From positions 310,001-374,000 of the forward strand of contig NZ_JADDXU010000001.1 in assembly GCF_015163075.1 (NCBI RefSeq): a DNA stretch of 64,000 bases, written 5' to 3'. The DNA is from Streptomyces justiciae (lineage in GTDB: Bacteria > Actinomycetota > Actinomycetes > Streptomycetales > Streptomycetaceae). Below the pieces are notes generated by a model. That model searched no databases. It was not told the origin of the DNA and saw only the letters and a program-made list of their open reading frames with translations. Made by a program: the position numbers and the translations under genes. Shown here piece by piece: positions 17,723-25,911 of the stretch (its first letter is position 1; each line of letters begins with the position of its first letter).

Positions 17723-19510
17723 CTACGTCGGATACGAGAGCCCGTGGCCGATCGGATAGAGCACCTGCGCCGGATCGTCGGCCTTCTGCACCGGCACCGG
17801 CAGCTTCCCGCGCGGTGCCACCGCGCCCGCGATCACCCGCGCGGCGGCCCGCAGTTCGACGTCGGTCCAGGAGTACGCCGCCACGTAGGCCGGGACGCCG
17901 GGCAGTTGGGCCACGTCGTACGGATTGCGGATCGCGATCGCCACCACCGGCTTCCCCGTCGCCAGCAACTGCTCGACCAGCGACTTCTGCGCGGCGTTCA
18001 GGTTGTACGTCCCCACGACGACCGTGTCCGCGTCCTGCGCCGCCGCGACCGCCTTGGCGACGGTGGCGGCCGAAGGTGCCGTGCCCGTCGACAGGGCCGT
18101 GGCCGTGAAGCCGAGTTCGGTGAACGCGGTCGCGAGGACGCCGGTGGGCGGCCCGGTGGTGCCGGACGGGGAGGCCGGATCGGCGCCGCACACCAGGAGC
18201 CTGCGCGGCGACAGGGGCAGCAGCCCGCCCTTGTTGACCAGCAGGGTCGTCGTCCGCTCGGCGATCCGGTCGGCCGCCGCGAGATGGGCGGGGACGCCGA
18301 CGGTACGGGTGACACCGCCCTGGCTGACGTACGGCCTCTCGAACAGCCCCAGTTTCGCCTTCAGCCGCAGCACCCGCAGGATCGACTCGTCGAGCCGCGC
18401 CTCGGTCAGCTCACCGTCCTGGACGGCCTTGAGCACGGCGTTCCAGGCGACGTCCAGGTTGGGCGGGTTGAGGAGCTGGTCCACCCCGGCCTTCAGGGCG
18501 AGCACGGGGACGCGGTCGTCGCCGTACTTCGTGCGGACGCCCTCCATGCCGAGGGAGTCGGTGACGATCACCCCCTCGTAGCCGAGCTCCTCGCGCAGGA
18601 TGCCGTTGAGGATCGGGCGGGACAGGGTCGCCGGGTCGCCGGAGTCGTCGAGGGCCGGGACCATGATGTGCGCGGTCATGATCGAGTCGATGCCGGCGGC
18701 GATCGCGGCCCGGAACGGCGGGGCGTCCAGCCGGTCCCACTGCTCGCGGGTGTGGGTGATGACCGGGAAGCCGTAGTGGCTGTCGACGGCGGTGTCGCCG
18801 TGCCCGGGGAAGTGCTTTGCGGTGGCGGCGACCTGACGGCCGTGCTGGTACCCGGCGACCTCGGCGGCGACGAGCCGGGCCACCGCGTGCGGGTCGGCGC
18901 CGAAGGAACGGACGCCGATGACCGGGTTGGCGGGGTTGACGTTGACGTCGGCGACGGGGGAGTAGTTCTGCCGGATGCCGATGGCCCGCAACTCCTGGCC
19001 CGCGATCCGGCCGAGGGAACGGGCGTCCTTGCTCGACCCGCCCGCGCCGATCGCCATCGCGCCCGGGAAGAGCGTGGCGGGCTCGCCGACCCGGCAGACG
19101 ATGCCGTGTTCCTGGTCGGTGGAGATCAGGACGGGCAGGCCGCGCGGCTGGGTGAGGGAGGCCTTCTGGATGCCGTTGGAGAGGTCGGCGATCTGGTGAG
19201 GGTCGCGGGTGTTGTGGGCCCAGGTGAAGTAGATGATGCCGCCCACGCGGTACTTGGCGAGCAGCTCGGCGGCGCTGCGGACGCCGATCTCCTTGAGGTT
19301 GGCGTCGATGTCGGCCTGGTCGGGGGCGGTGGCGGAGTGGCCGTAGACCCGCATCACGAAGAGCTGGCCGACCTTCTCCTCAAGGGTCATACGGGAGATG
19401 AGGGAACGGAGCTTCTTGTCGTCGAGGCCGGCGGCCCGGGCTTCGGTGCCGAATGCCAGGGCCGCGGTGACGCCCGCGCCGGCGGCGAGGACGGTACGTC
19501 TGGAGGGCAA
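17723..19510 (-). CDS. Exported glycoside hydrolase family 3 (beta-N-acetylhexosaminidase/beta-glucosidase type)
   Basis: A 595-residue GH3 enzyme that removes terminal beta-linked sugars. The signal peptide has a Tat-like SRRTVL motif (PSRRTVLAAGAGVTAALAFG). The TIM barrel shows ISTDQEHGIVCRVG, KHFPGHGDTAVDSHYG (the Asp-His pair used as acid/base in NagZ-type members) and the nucleophile Asp in VIVTDSLGMEGV. A C-terminal alpha/beta sandwich follows. The KHFPGHGDT motif points to N-acetylglucosamine-releasing activity. The start is a TTG at 19510, supported by GGAAGGAG six bases upstream. An inverted repeat lies just upstream of the gene. Confidence 0.88.
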   Translation of the reverse strand: MPSRRTVLAAGAGVTAALAFGTEARAAGLDDKKLRSLISRMTLEEKVGQLFVMRVYGHSATAPDQADIDANLKEIGVRSAAELLAKYRVGGIIYFTWAHNTRDPHQIADLSNGIQKASLTQPRGLPVLISTDQEHGIVCRVGEPATLFPGAMAIGAGGSSKDARSLGRIAGQELRAIGIRQNYSPVADVNVNPANPVIGVRSFGADPHAVARLVAAEVAGYQHGRQVAATAKHFPGHGDTAVDSHYGFPVITHTREQWDRLDAPPFRAAIAAGIDSIMTAHIMVPALDDSGDPATLSRPILNGILREELGYEGVIVTDSLGMEGVRTKYGDDRVPVLALKAGVDQLLNPPNLDVAWNAVLKAVQDGELTEARLDESILRVLRLKAKLGLFERPYVSQGGVTRTVGVPAHLAAADRIAERTTTLLVNKGGLLPLSPRRLLVCGADPASPSGTTGPPTGVLATAFTELGFTATALSTGTAPSAATVAKAVAAAQDADTVVVGTYNLNAAQKSLVEQLLATGKPVVAIAIRNPYDVAQLPGVPAYVAAYSWTDVELRAAARVIAGAVAPRGKLPVPVQKADDPAQVLYPIGHGLSYPT

Positions 19511-19537
19511 CGCGCACTCCTTCCGGAGATGTCCGCT

Positions 19538-19582
19538 GAAGGAAACTTCCGTGGGGACAGGGGTATCCGGGAAGTTTCTTCC
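19538..19582. promoter_or_regulatory. Inverted repeat upstream of the GH3 gene (operator candidate)
   Basis: Two 13-base arms, gaaggaaacttcc at 19538-19550 and ggaagtttcttcc at 19570-19582, are inverted copies of each other (about 12 of 13), 19 bases apart, starting 28 bases before the GH3 start. Each arm is itself close to a ggaaacttcc palindrome, similar to operators of ROK-type regulators of amino-sugar genes in Streptomyces (from memory). The regulator is unknown. Confidence 0.5.
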
Positions 19583-19845
19583 AGTCAAGGGAGTGCGCGC
19601 ACCGTACGTCATGGAGGGGCCGCCATCGGCGCTGTTGGAGGGGGGCGCGCCGATGGCGGCGTGCTGCCGGCCGCAGTACGGAGGAGAGGGTAGGTCAGCG
19701 TTCGCAGCCAGCAGCGAGGCCGACACCGCACCACGGTGACTCTCCGACAGCTCGGGGGTTGGACGGGCGGGGGTGGGGAGGGGTTCCCGGGTGGGGCGCG
19801 AATCCCGGAAGTTGGGGGGTGAGGGGGTATTGGGGTGGGTGGGTC

Positions 19846-20120
19846 GGATCAGCGGGGTCGGCGGGCGGGGCGGCTCGGCGGGGTGGGTGGGGCGGCCGGG
19901 TTGGTTTGATGGGGTCGGCGGGCCGGTTCAGGGGGGTCGGCGGGGCGGACGGGCTGGCTCAGCGGGGTGGTGGGTTGGCCGGGGTTGGTTTGGCGGGGCG
20001 GGTGGGCCGGTTCAGCGGGGTCGGCGGGGCGGCCGGTTCGCCGGGGTTAGCGGGGTGGCCGGGGCGGTTTGATGGGGTGGACGGGCCGGTTCACAGGGGT
20101 CGGCGGGGCGGCTCAGTGGG
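19846..20120. repeat. G-rich higher-order tandem array, 3.4 copies of a 79-84 bp unit
   Basis: Units begin with ggatca or ggttca at 19846, 19925, 20009 and 20088 (periods 79, 84, 79). Each opens with a variant of ggggtcggcggggcgg, and the three complete units end with a motif like ggtttgatgggg and then gggcc. The plus strand is extremely G-rich with many runs of four G. The last partial unit contains the stop codon of the neighbouring LysR gene. The rest of the 602-base gap (19511-19845) holds the GH3 promoter and G-rich sequence with no gene that I can support. Confidence 0.8.
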
Positions 20121-21030
20121 GCGGGTGGGCTGAGGTGTTGGGCCAGTGGTTCTGGAGGGTGTGGACCGTCTCCGTGATCGACGGGCGGCCCGCCGCGCCC
20201 GTGCGCCAGAGGGCGTACAGGCGTCGTACGGGGGTGGGGTCGAGGTCGACCTCGGCGACGCCGGCCGGCAGCGGGCCGCGGCCGAGGCGGGGGATGAGGC
20301 AGATGCCGAGGCCGGCGGCGACGAGCGCGACGAGGGTGGGGTTCTCGTCGGCCTGGTGGATGATCTCCGGCTCGTGCCCGGCGCCCCGCAGGGTCCGCAC
20401 CAGCCACTCGTGGCAGACCCGGCCCGGCGGCTGGCACACCCACCGCTCCCCGCCGAGGTCCTCCCGCCGGACCTTCCCCCGCCCGGCGAAGGGATGCCCC
20501 TCGGGCACGAGCAGCGTGCACCGGTCCTCGCCGATCACCGCCTGCTCCACCCCGGGCGGCACCGGCAGCGGCGAGATGTCCCAGTCGTGCACGACGGCCA
20601 GGTCCAGCGCGCCCCGCGCCACCAGCCCCACCGACAGATGCGGGTCGATCTCGGAGAGCCGGACGTCGAGGGCGGGGTGCCGGCGGGCGAGGTCGGCGAG
20701 GACGCCCGGCAGCAGCCCGCGCGCCGCCGACGCGAACGCGGCCACCGTCAGCCGCCCCGCCGGAGTGTTGCGCCGCTGCTCGATACCGGTCTCGGCACGC
20801 TCGACGATGGCGAGCAACTCCTCAGCCGCGTCCACGAGTTGCAGCGCCTCCGCGGTGAGCCGCACCCCGCGCCCCTCCCGTTCCAGCAGCACGGTCCGGG
20901 TCTCCCGTTCCAGCTTGGCGATCTGCTGGGACACGGCGGAGGGGGTGTAGCCGAGCGCGGCGGCGGCCGCGCCGACGGTGCCGTGGACGGAGACGGCGTG
21001 CAGGGCGCGGAGACGTTGCAGATCGAGCAC
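20113..21030 (-). CDS. LysR family transcriptional regulator
   Basis: A 305-residue regulator with an N-terminal winged helix-turn-helix (LDLQRLRALHAVSVHGTVGA, TPSAVSQQIAKLERE) and a two-lobed substrate-binding domain ending in LYALWRTGAAGRPSITETVH. GTG at 21030 is preferred because GGAGGG lies just upstream; an ATG at 21060 is in frame but has no ribosome site and lies in a promoter-like direct repeat. It diverges from an EamA transporter gene, which it probably controls. Its stop codon is embedded in a G-rich repeat array. Effector unknown. Confidence 0.9.
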   Translation of the reverse strand: MLDLQRLRALHAVSVHGTVGAAAAALGYTPSAVSQQIAKLERETRTVLLEREGRGVRLTAEALQLVDAAEELLAIVERAETGIEQRRNTPAGRLTVAAFASAARGLLPGVLADLARRHPALDVRLSEIDPHLSVGLVARGALDLAVVHDWDISPLPVPPGVEQAVIGEDRCTLLVPEGHPFAGRGKVRREDLGGERWVCQPPGRVCHEWLVRTLRGAGHEPEIIHQADENPTLVALVAAGLGICLIPRLGRGPLPAGVAEVDLDPTPVRRLYALWRTGAAGRPSITETVHTLQNHWPNTSAHPPH

Positions 21031-21040
21031 GGGGCCCTCC

Positions 21041-21077
21041 AATGCTTGGCTCTGCTCCAAATGCTTAGCTCTGCTTC
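21041..21077. promoter_or_regulatory. Direct repeat operator candidate between lysR and eamA
   Basis: Two 18-base copies, aatgcttggctctgctcc (21041-21058) and aatgcttagctctgcttc (21060-21077), lie 19 bases apart start to start in the 107-base divergent intergenic region. Sixteen of 18 bases match. Their position suggests they bind the adjacent LysR protein. Confidence 0.6.
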
Positions 21078-21137
21078 ATCCAACCATGCAGCAATCATCG
21101 CTGGTGCTACACGGTCACCCCGGGCGATCCTCGACGC

Positions 21138-22094
21138 ATGCGCCCCGCCCACATCGCCCTCGCCGTCCTCGTCGCCGCCGTCTGGGGCGTGAACTTCACC
21201 GTCATCGAGATCGGCCTCGACCACTTCCCGCCGCTGCTCTTCTCCGCCCTGCGCTTCCTGGCGGCGGCCCTGCCCGCGGTGTTCTTCGTGGGCCGCCCGA
21301 AGGTGGCGTGGAAGTGGATCGTTGCGGTGGGCCTGGTCCTGGGGGTCGCGAAGTTCGGCCTGCTGTTCGTCGCGATGGACGCGGGGATGCCGGCCGGGCT
21401 GTCCTCCCTGGTGCTCCAGATCCAGGCGGTGTTCACGGCGGTGATCGCGTTCGCGGTCCTGGGTGAACGTCCCTCCGGAATCAGGGCGTTGGGCATGGCG
21501 GTGGCGCTGGCGGGCATCGCGGTCGCCGCCGTCGACGAGGGCGCGTCCGGCCCCCTCGGCGCGTTCGCCCTGTGCGTCGCGGCGGCGGCCTGCTGGGGCG
21601 CCTCCAACGTCCTCACCCGCAAGGCGGCACCCCCCGACGCCCTCAACTTCATGGTCTGGGTGAGCACGGTCCCGGTCCTCCCCCTCCTCGCCCTGTCCCT
21701 CCTGACCGAGGGCCCCACCCGGGACTACGACGCGCTGCGCGCCCTCGACTGGCAGGGCGCCGGCACGGTCGTCTACGTCGCCTGGGTCACGACGGTCTTC
21801 GGCTTCGGCGCCTGGGGCCGACTCCTCCGCCACCACCCGGCCTCCACGGTCGCCCCCTTCTCCCTCCTGGTCCCGGTCTTCGGCATGTCCTCGGCGACCC
21901 TGTTCCTGGGAGAGGGAGTGAGCGGCTTGCGCTGGTGCGCGGCGGCGTTGCTGGTGGGCGGGGTGGCACTGGCGTCGATGAACGTACGCCGGACCACGCC
22001 CGATCCCGCGCTCCCTTCGGCGGCCGCCCCCGAGGCCTCGCCCGCGGCTGACTCCGCGCCCCCTTCGACGGCTGCTCCCGCGACCGCCCCCTAG
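21138..22094 (+). CDS. EamA/DMT-superfamily exporter
   Basis: A 318-residue membrane protein with ten hydrophobic helices arranged as two EamA repeats (IALAVLVAAVWGVNFTVIEI at the start; ALCVAAAACWGASNVLTRKA opening the second). Such proteins export amino acids, nucleosides or other small metabolites. About 30 C-terminal residues (ALPSAAAPEASPAADSAPPS and on) are an Ala/Pro tail encoded by the start of a GC-rich repeat region, not part of the normal fold. It diverges from a LysR gene, a common regulator-exporter pair. Substrate unknown. Confidence 0.9.
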   Translation: MRPAHIALAVLVAAVWGVNFTVIEIGLDHFPPLLFSALRFLAAALPAVFFVGRPKVAWKWIVAVGLVLGVAKFGLLFVAMDAGMPAGLSSLVLQIQAVFTAVIAFAVLGERPSGIRALGMAVALAGIAVAAVDEGASGPLGAFALCVAAAACWGASNVLTRKAAPPDALNFMVWVSTVPVLPLLALSLLTEGPTRDYDALRALDWQGAGTVVYVAWVTTVFGFGAWGRLLRHHPASTVAPFSLLVPVFGMSSATLFLGEGVSGLRWCAAALLVGGVALASMNVRRTTPDPALPSAAAPEASPAADSAPPSTAAPATAP

Positions 22095-22400
22095 GCCCGT
22101 CCCGCACGGCCTGTCCCGCACCTGCCCGCGAGGCTTCTCCCGGGGCTGACTCCGTACCGCTATCGGCGGCTGCCCCGGGGGCGTCCCCGGCGGCCTCCCC
22201 CTAGGCCTGTCCCGCGGCTTCTTCTGTGGCTGCCCGCGAGGCTTCTCCCGCGGCTGACCTGCAACTAGCCCGGCGCTCCCTTCGGCGGCCGCCCCCGAGG
22301 CCTCGCCCGCGACTCTTTCCGTGGCCGCCCCTAAGGCCTCTCCCGTGGCTGCCCCCGAGGCCTCCCCCGAAGCCACCCCCGCGTTCCACCCCCTGGACGC
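22008..22400. repeat. GC-rich degenerate repeats with an exact 39-bp duplication
   Basis: A 39-base sequence beginning gcgctcccttcggcggccgc occurs identically at 22008-22046, inside the end of eamA, and at 22273-22311, after its stop. Between and beyond them shorter pieces (cccgcggctgac, gcccccgaggcctc, ggcctctcccg) recur in imperfect form. This fills the 344 bases between eamA and the EPSP-synthase gene; no other gene is seen there. Confidence 0.8.
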
Positions 22401-22438
22401 CCCGGCGCCGGAAGCGCTCCGCGGCCGATCATGAGGGC

Positions 22439-23686
22439 ATGCCCGCTGTCGCCATCCCCGGTTCCAAGTCCATCACCGCTCGCGCCCTGTTCCTCGCGGC
22501 GGCGGCCGATGGTGTCACGACGCTCGTACGGCCGCTTCGTTCCGATGACACGGAGGGGTTTGCCGAGGGGCTGGTTCGGCTCGGGTATCGGGTTGGGCGG
22601 GCGCCGGAGAGTTGGCAGGTCGACGGTCGGCCCGAGGGGCCCGCGGTGGCGGAGGCCGATGTCTACTGCCGGGACGGGGCGACGACCGCGCGGTTCCTGC
22701 CGACGCTGGCCGCGGCCGGCCACGGCACCTACCGCTTCGACGCCTCCGAGCAGATGCGTCGCCGGCCTCTGTTGCCCCTCTCGCGCGCTCTGCGCGACCT
22801 CGGTGTGGATCTACGGCACGAGGAGGCCGAGGGTCACCACCCGCTGACCGTCCGGGCGTCCGGCGTCGAGGGCGGCGAGGTCGTGCTGGACGCCGGTCAG
22901 TCGTCCCAGTACCTGACGGCGCTCCTGCTCCTCGGCCCGCTGACCCGCACCGGCCTGCGCATCCGCGTCACCGACCTGGTCTCCGTGCCGTACGTGGAGA
23001 TCACCATCGCGATGATGCGGGCGTTCGGCGTCGAGGTCGCCCGGGAGGGGAACGTCTTCGTCGTCCCGGCGGGTGGCTACCGGGCCACGACGTACGCGAT
23101 CGAGCCGGACGCCTCCACCTCCAGCTACTTCTTCGCCGCCGCGTCCCTCACGCCCGGCGCCGAGGTCACCGTCCCCGGCCTCGGGACGGGCGCCCTCCAG
23201 GGGGACCTGGGCTTCGTGGACGTCCTGCGCCGGATGGGCGCCGACGTCTCGGTGACGCCGGAGGGCACGACCGTCCGCGGCACCGGCCGGCTGCGCGGCC
23301 TCACCGTCAACATGCGGGACATCTCGGACACCATGCCGACGCTCGCGGCCATCGCCCCCTTCGCCGACGGCCCGGTTCGGATCGAGGACGTGGCGAACAC
23401 GCGCGTCAAGGAGTGCGACCGGCTGGAGGCCTGCGCGGAGAACCTGCGGAGGCTGGGCGCGGACGTGACGGTCGGCCCTGACTGGATCGAGATCCGACCG
23501 GGGCTGGACCCGGCGACCGCGGGCGCCGAGATCAAGACGTACGGCGACCACCGCATCGTGATGTCCTTCGCGGTCACCGGCCTGCGGGTGCCCGGTATTT
23601 CGTTCGACGACCCCGGATGCGTGCGGAAGACTTTCCCCGGTTTCCACGAGGCGTTCGCCGCACTGCGAAGGGACATCGGGCATTGA
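22439..23686 (+). CDS. aroA: 3-phosphoshikimate 1-carboxyvinyltransferase (EPSP synthase) family protein
   Basis: A 415-residue EPSP-synthase-fold enzyme; the family joins phosphoenolpyruvate to shikimate 3-phosphate. Motifs: [10 protein letters not shown] at the N-terminus, [24 protein letters not shown], the catalytic Asp in [21 protein letters not shown], and [11 protein letters not shown] near the end. The usual N-terminal leader before PGSKS is absent. It is not next to other aromatic amino acid genes and is followed by an overlapping GNAT gene. It may therefore be a secondary paralogue with a specialised role rather than the housekeeping enzyme. A short AGG is the only ribosome-site candidate, and the upstream frame runs into repeats. 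Confidence 0.88.
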   Translation: MPAVAIPGSKSITARALFLAAAADGVTTLVRPLRSDDTEGFAEGLVRLGYRVGRAPESWQVDGRPEGPAVAEADVYCRDGATTARFLPTLAAAGHGTYRFDASEQMRRRPLLPLSRALRDLGVDLRHEEAEGHHPLTVRASGVEGGEVVLDAGQSSQYLTALLLLGPLTRTGLRIRVTDLVSVPYVEITIAMMRAFGVEVAREGNVFVVPAGGYRATTYAIEPDASTSSYFFAAASLTPGAEVTVPGLGTGALQGDLGFVDVLRRMGADVSVTPEGTTVRGTGRLRGLTVNMRDISDTMPTLAAIAPFADGPVRIEDVANTRVKECDRLEACAENLRRLGADVTVGPDWIEIRPGLDPATAGAEIKTYGDHRIVMSFAVTGLRVPGISFDDPGCVRKTFPGFHEAFAALRRDIGH

Positions 23687-24318
23687 GCTTCAAGCTGGAG
23701 GGGCCGCTCCTGGAGGGCGAACTGGTGCGCCTGGAACCGCTGGAGCACCGGCACGCGTCCGGTCTCGCCGCGGCCGCCGAGGAGGACCGCGACACGTACG
23801 GGTTCACGTGGGTGCCGCGCGCCCACGAGGTCGCCGGGTACATCGACGCCCAGCTCGGCCGGGCCGCGGACGGCAGGCTCGCCCCGTACGCCCAGATCTC
23901 GACGGCGACCGGACAGGTCGTCGGCACCACCTCCTACTGGGAGCCGCGCAGTTGGCGCTCGCCGGACCGTCTGGACGCCATCGAGATCGGCTTCAGCTGG
24001 CTGGCGGGGTCCGCGCAGGGCACCGGCGTGAACGCCGAGTCCAAGTACCTCCTGTTCCGGCACGCCTTCGAGGAGTGGGGCGTCTCCCGCGTCGACCTCA
24101 AGACCGACGCCCGCAACGCCCGCTCCCAGGCGGCGATCGCGAGCGTCGGCGCCCGCTTCGAGGGCGTGCTGCGCAACTGGTCGCGCTCCTGGGCGCCGGG
24201 CGAGGACGGACGGCTGCGCGACTCCGCGATCTTCTCCGTCACGGCGGAGGAATGGCCGCAGATCCGGCCGACGTTGGAGGCGCGGGTGGCGCGGGCCGTG
24301 GCCCGCCGGGCGAGCTGA
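23683..24318 (+). CDS. GNAT (RimJ/RimL-like) N-acetyltransferase
   Basis: A 211-residue acetyl-CoA-dependent acetyltransferase. It begins with [18 protein letters not shown], typical of RimJ/RimL members. The acetyl-CoA loop region is [18 protein letters not shown] and the substrate-side motif is [20 protein letters not shown]. The likely start is TTG at 23683, overlapping the EPSP-synthase stop as TTGA, with gaaggga about 11 bases upstream, so the two genes are probably translationally coupled. The acyl acceptor (protein N-terminus, amine or small molecule) is unknown. Confidence 0.83.
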   Translation: MSFKLEGPLLEGELVRLEPLEHRHASGLAAAAEEDRDTYGFTWVPRAHEVAGYIDAQLGRAADGRLAPYAQISTATGQVVGTTSYWEPRSWRSPDRLDAIEIGFSWLAGSAQGTGVNAESKYLLFRHAFEEWGVSRVDLKTDARNARSQAAIASVGARFEGVLRNWSRSWAPGEDGRLRDSAIFSVTAEEWPQIRPTLEARVARAVARRAS

Positions 24319-24342
24319 TCCCGGGCTCCTCGCCCAGCCCGC

Positions 24343-25296
24343 CTACGTCGCCCAGACGGCGATCATCAACTCGTCCGCCGCACGCCGCAGTTCCTCCCGT
24401 ACGGCGGCCAGCACCGGGTCGTCCTCCGACCCGGTCCGCACCGCCGCGAACACGTTCCGGGACGGCGGCTCACCCTCGGTCCGTACGACGGACAGGCGCC
24501 GGCCGTCGTGCAACGGCCGTACCAGGCGCGGGATCAGCGCCACCCCGGCCCCCGCCTCGACGAGCGCCGCGACCGCCGCCCAGTCGTTCACCGCGTGCCG
24601 GATGTCCGGCGTGAAACCGGCCGTCGCGCACACCGCACGCGCCACCGCCCCCACACAGCTGCGCGGATGGCCCACGATCCAGGCGTCGGCGGCCAGTTCA
24701 CGCAAGGGGACGGCCTCGTCCCGTCCCGCCAGCCGGTGGTCTTCCGGCACCACGAGGTCCATGACGTCGGTGAGCAGGTCGATGCGGCTGTAGCGGCGGT
24801 CGGTGTGCGGCGGCCCCGCGGCGAAGTCCACCGCCACCGCGAGGTCCACCTGCCCGCCGTCCAGCGCGGTGAACAGATCCGGCGGCTCGGACTCGACGAC
24901 GTCGACCCGGACGTGCGGCAGCCGCGCCCCCAGCGCCCGCAGGGCCCCCGGCAGCAGCCCCAGGATGCCGCTGGAGAAGCAGCCGACCGTCACCGAGCCG
25001 CGCCCGCCCTCCCCGTACGCCGCCAAGTCGGCGCGGGCACGCTCCAGTTGGGCGGCGATCAGATCGGCGTGCGCCAGCAGGACCCGGGCCTGGCCGGTGA
25101 GCCGTACGCCCCGGCCGTCCCGTTCGGTGAGGGGCGCGCCCACCTCCCGGGCCAGCGCGGCGATCTGCTGGGAGACCGCGGACGGGGTGAGGTGGAGGGC
25201 CTCGGCGGTACGGGCGAGACTGCCCCGGCGCTGGAGTTCCCGCAGGACGGTCAGGCGGCGCAGATCGACGGTGAAGGTCTCGCTTACCTGTTCCAT
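24343..25296 (-). CDS. LysR family transcriptional regulator
   Basis: A 317-residue LysR regulator. The helix-turn-helix lies in residues 9-68 (VDLRRLTVLRELQRRGSLAR, TPSAVSQQIAALAREVG) and the effector domain begins at about residue 95 (GSVTVGCFSSGILGLLPGAL). It diverges from the RBBP9-type hydrolase gene across 51 bases and probably controls it and itself. Its stop is 24 bases from the convergent GNAT stop. Effector unknown. Confidence 0.9.
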   Translation of the reverse strand: MEQVSETFTVDLRRLTVLRELQRRGSLARTAEALHLTPSAVSQQIAALAREVGAPLTERDGRGVRLTGQARVLLAHADLIAAQLERARADLAAYGEGGRGSVTVGCFSSGILGLLPGALRALGARLPHVRVDVVESEPPDLFTALDGGQVDLAVAVDFAAGPPHTDRRYSRIDLLTDVMDLVVPEDHRLAGRDEAVPLRELAADAWIVGHPRSCVGAVARAVCATAGFTPDIRHAVNDWAAVAALVEAGAGVALIPRLVRPLHDGRRLSVVRTEGEPPSRNVFAAVRTGSEDDPVLAAVREELRRAADELMIAVWAT

Positions 25297-25347
25297 CGAG
25301 AAAGATTAACTGGACCGGGGGAGAGGGGATCGGAAACGATCAGTGTC

Positions 25348-25911
25348 ATGACCGCCTACCTCATCCTCCACGGCTGGCAGAACCACCGCCCCGCCGACCA
25401 CTGGCAGCACTGGCTCGCCGACCGCCTCACCGAACTCGGCCACCAGGTCATCTACCCGCAGCTGCCCGACCCCGACGACCCCTCGCTGGAGGTGTGGCTG
25501 ACCGAACTGTCCCGGCATCTGGCGGCGGGTCCGGACGTCGTGGTCGCGCACAGCGCCTCCGCCGTGCTGTGGCTGCACGCGGTGGCCCGGGGGATGCCCG
25601 GGGTCGGGGACGTGGAGCGGGTGCTGCTGGTGGCGCCGCCGGCCGCGTCGGTCCTGGCCGGGTATCCCGAGGTCGCCGAATTCCTCGCGCCGCCCCTGGA
25701 CTTCACGCTCCCGGGCCCGACGCTGCTGGTGGCGGGCGACGACGACCCGTACTGCCCGGGCGGCGCGCGGGCCGCCTACGGCGATCCGCTGGGCATCCCC
25801 ACTCAACTCCTCCCCGGCGCCGCCCACTTGGACCTGGACGCCGGATACGGCTCCTGGCCGTCGGTGCTGGAGTGGTGCCTGGACCCGGAGGCGGAGTTCA
25901 GGGTCCGGTAG
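25348..25911 (+). CDS. RBBP9/YdeN family alpha/beta serine hydrolase
   Basis: A 187-residue alpha/beta hydrolase of the RBBP9/YdeN type (start MTAYLILHGWQNHRPADHW). The triad is readable: Ser in VVAHSASAVLW, Asp in VAGDDDPYCPGG, His in GAAHLDLDAGYGSWP. The family cleaves small esters or peptides in the cytoplasm; natural substrates are largely unknown. It diverges from a LysR gene, and its 3' end overlaps the convergent MFS gene by 14 bases. Confidence 0.87.
   Translation: MTAYLILHGWQNHRPADHWQHWLADRLTELGHQVIYPQLPDPDDPSLEVWLTELSRHLAAGPDVVVAHSASAVLWLHAVARGMPGVGDVERVLLVAPPAASVLAGYPEVAEFLAPPLDFTLPGPTLLVAGDDDPYCPGGARAAYGDPLGIPTQLLPGAAHLDLDAGYGSWPSVLEWCLDPEAEFRVR

Noticed and set aside
19759..20133. 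Plus-strand Gly/Trp-rich frame over the G-rich array as a gene
   Set aside because: Pure repeat translation with no initiation signal; treated as a repeat.
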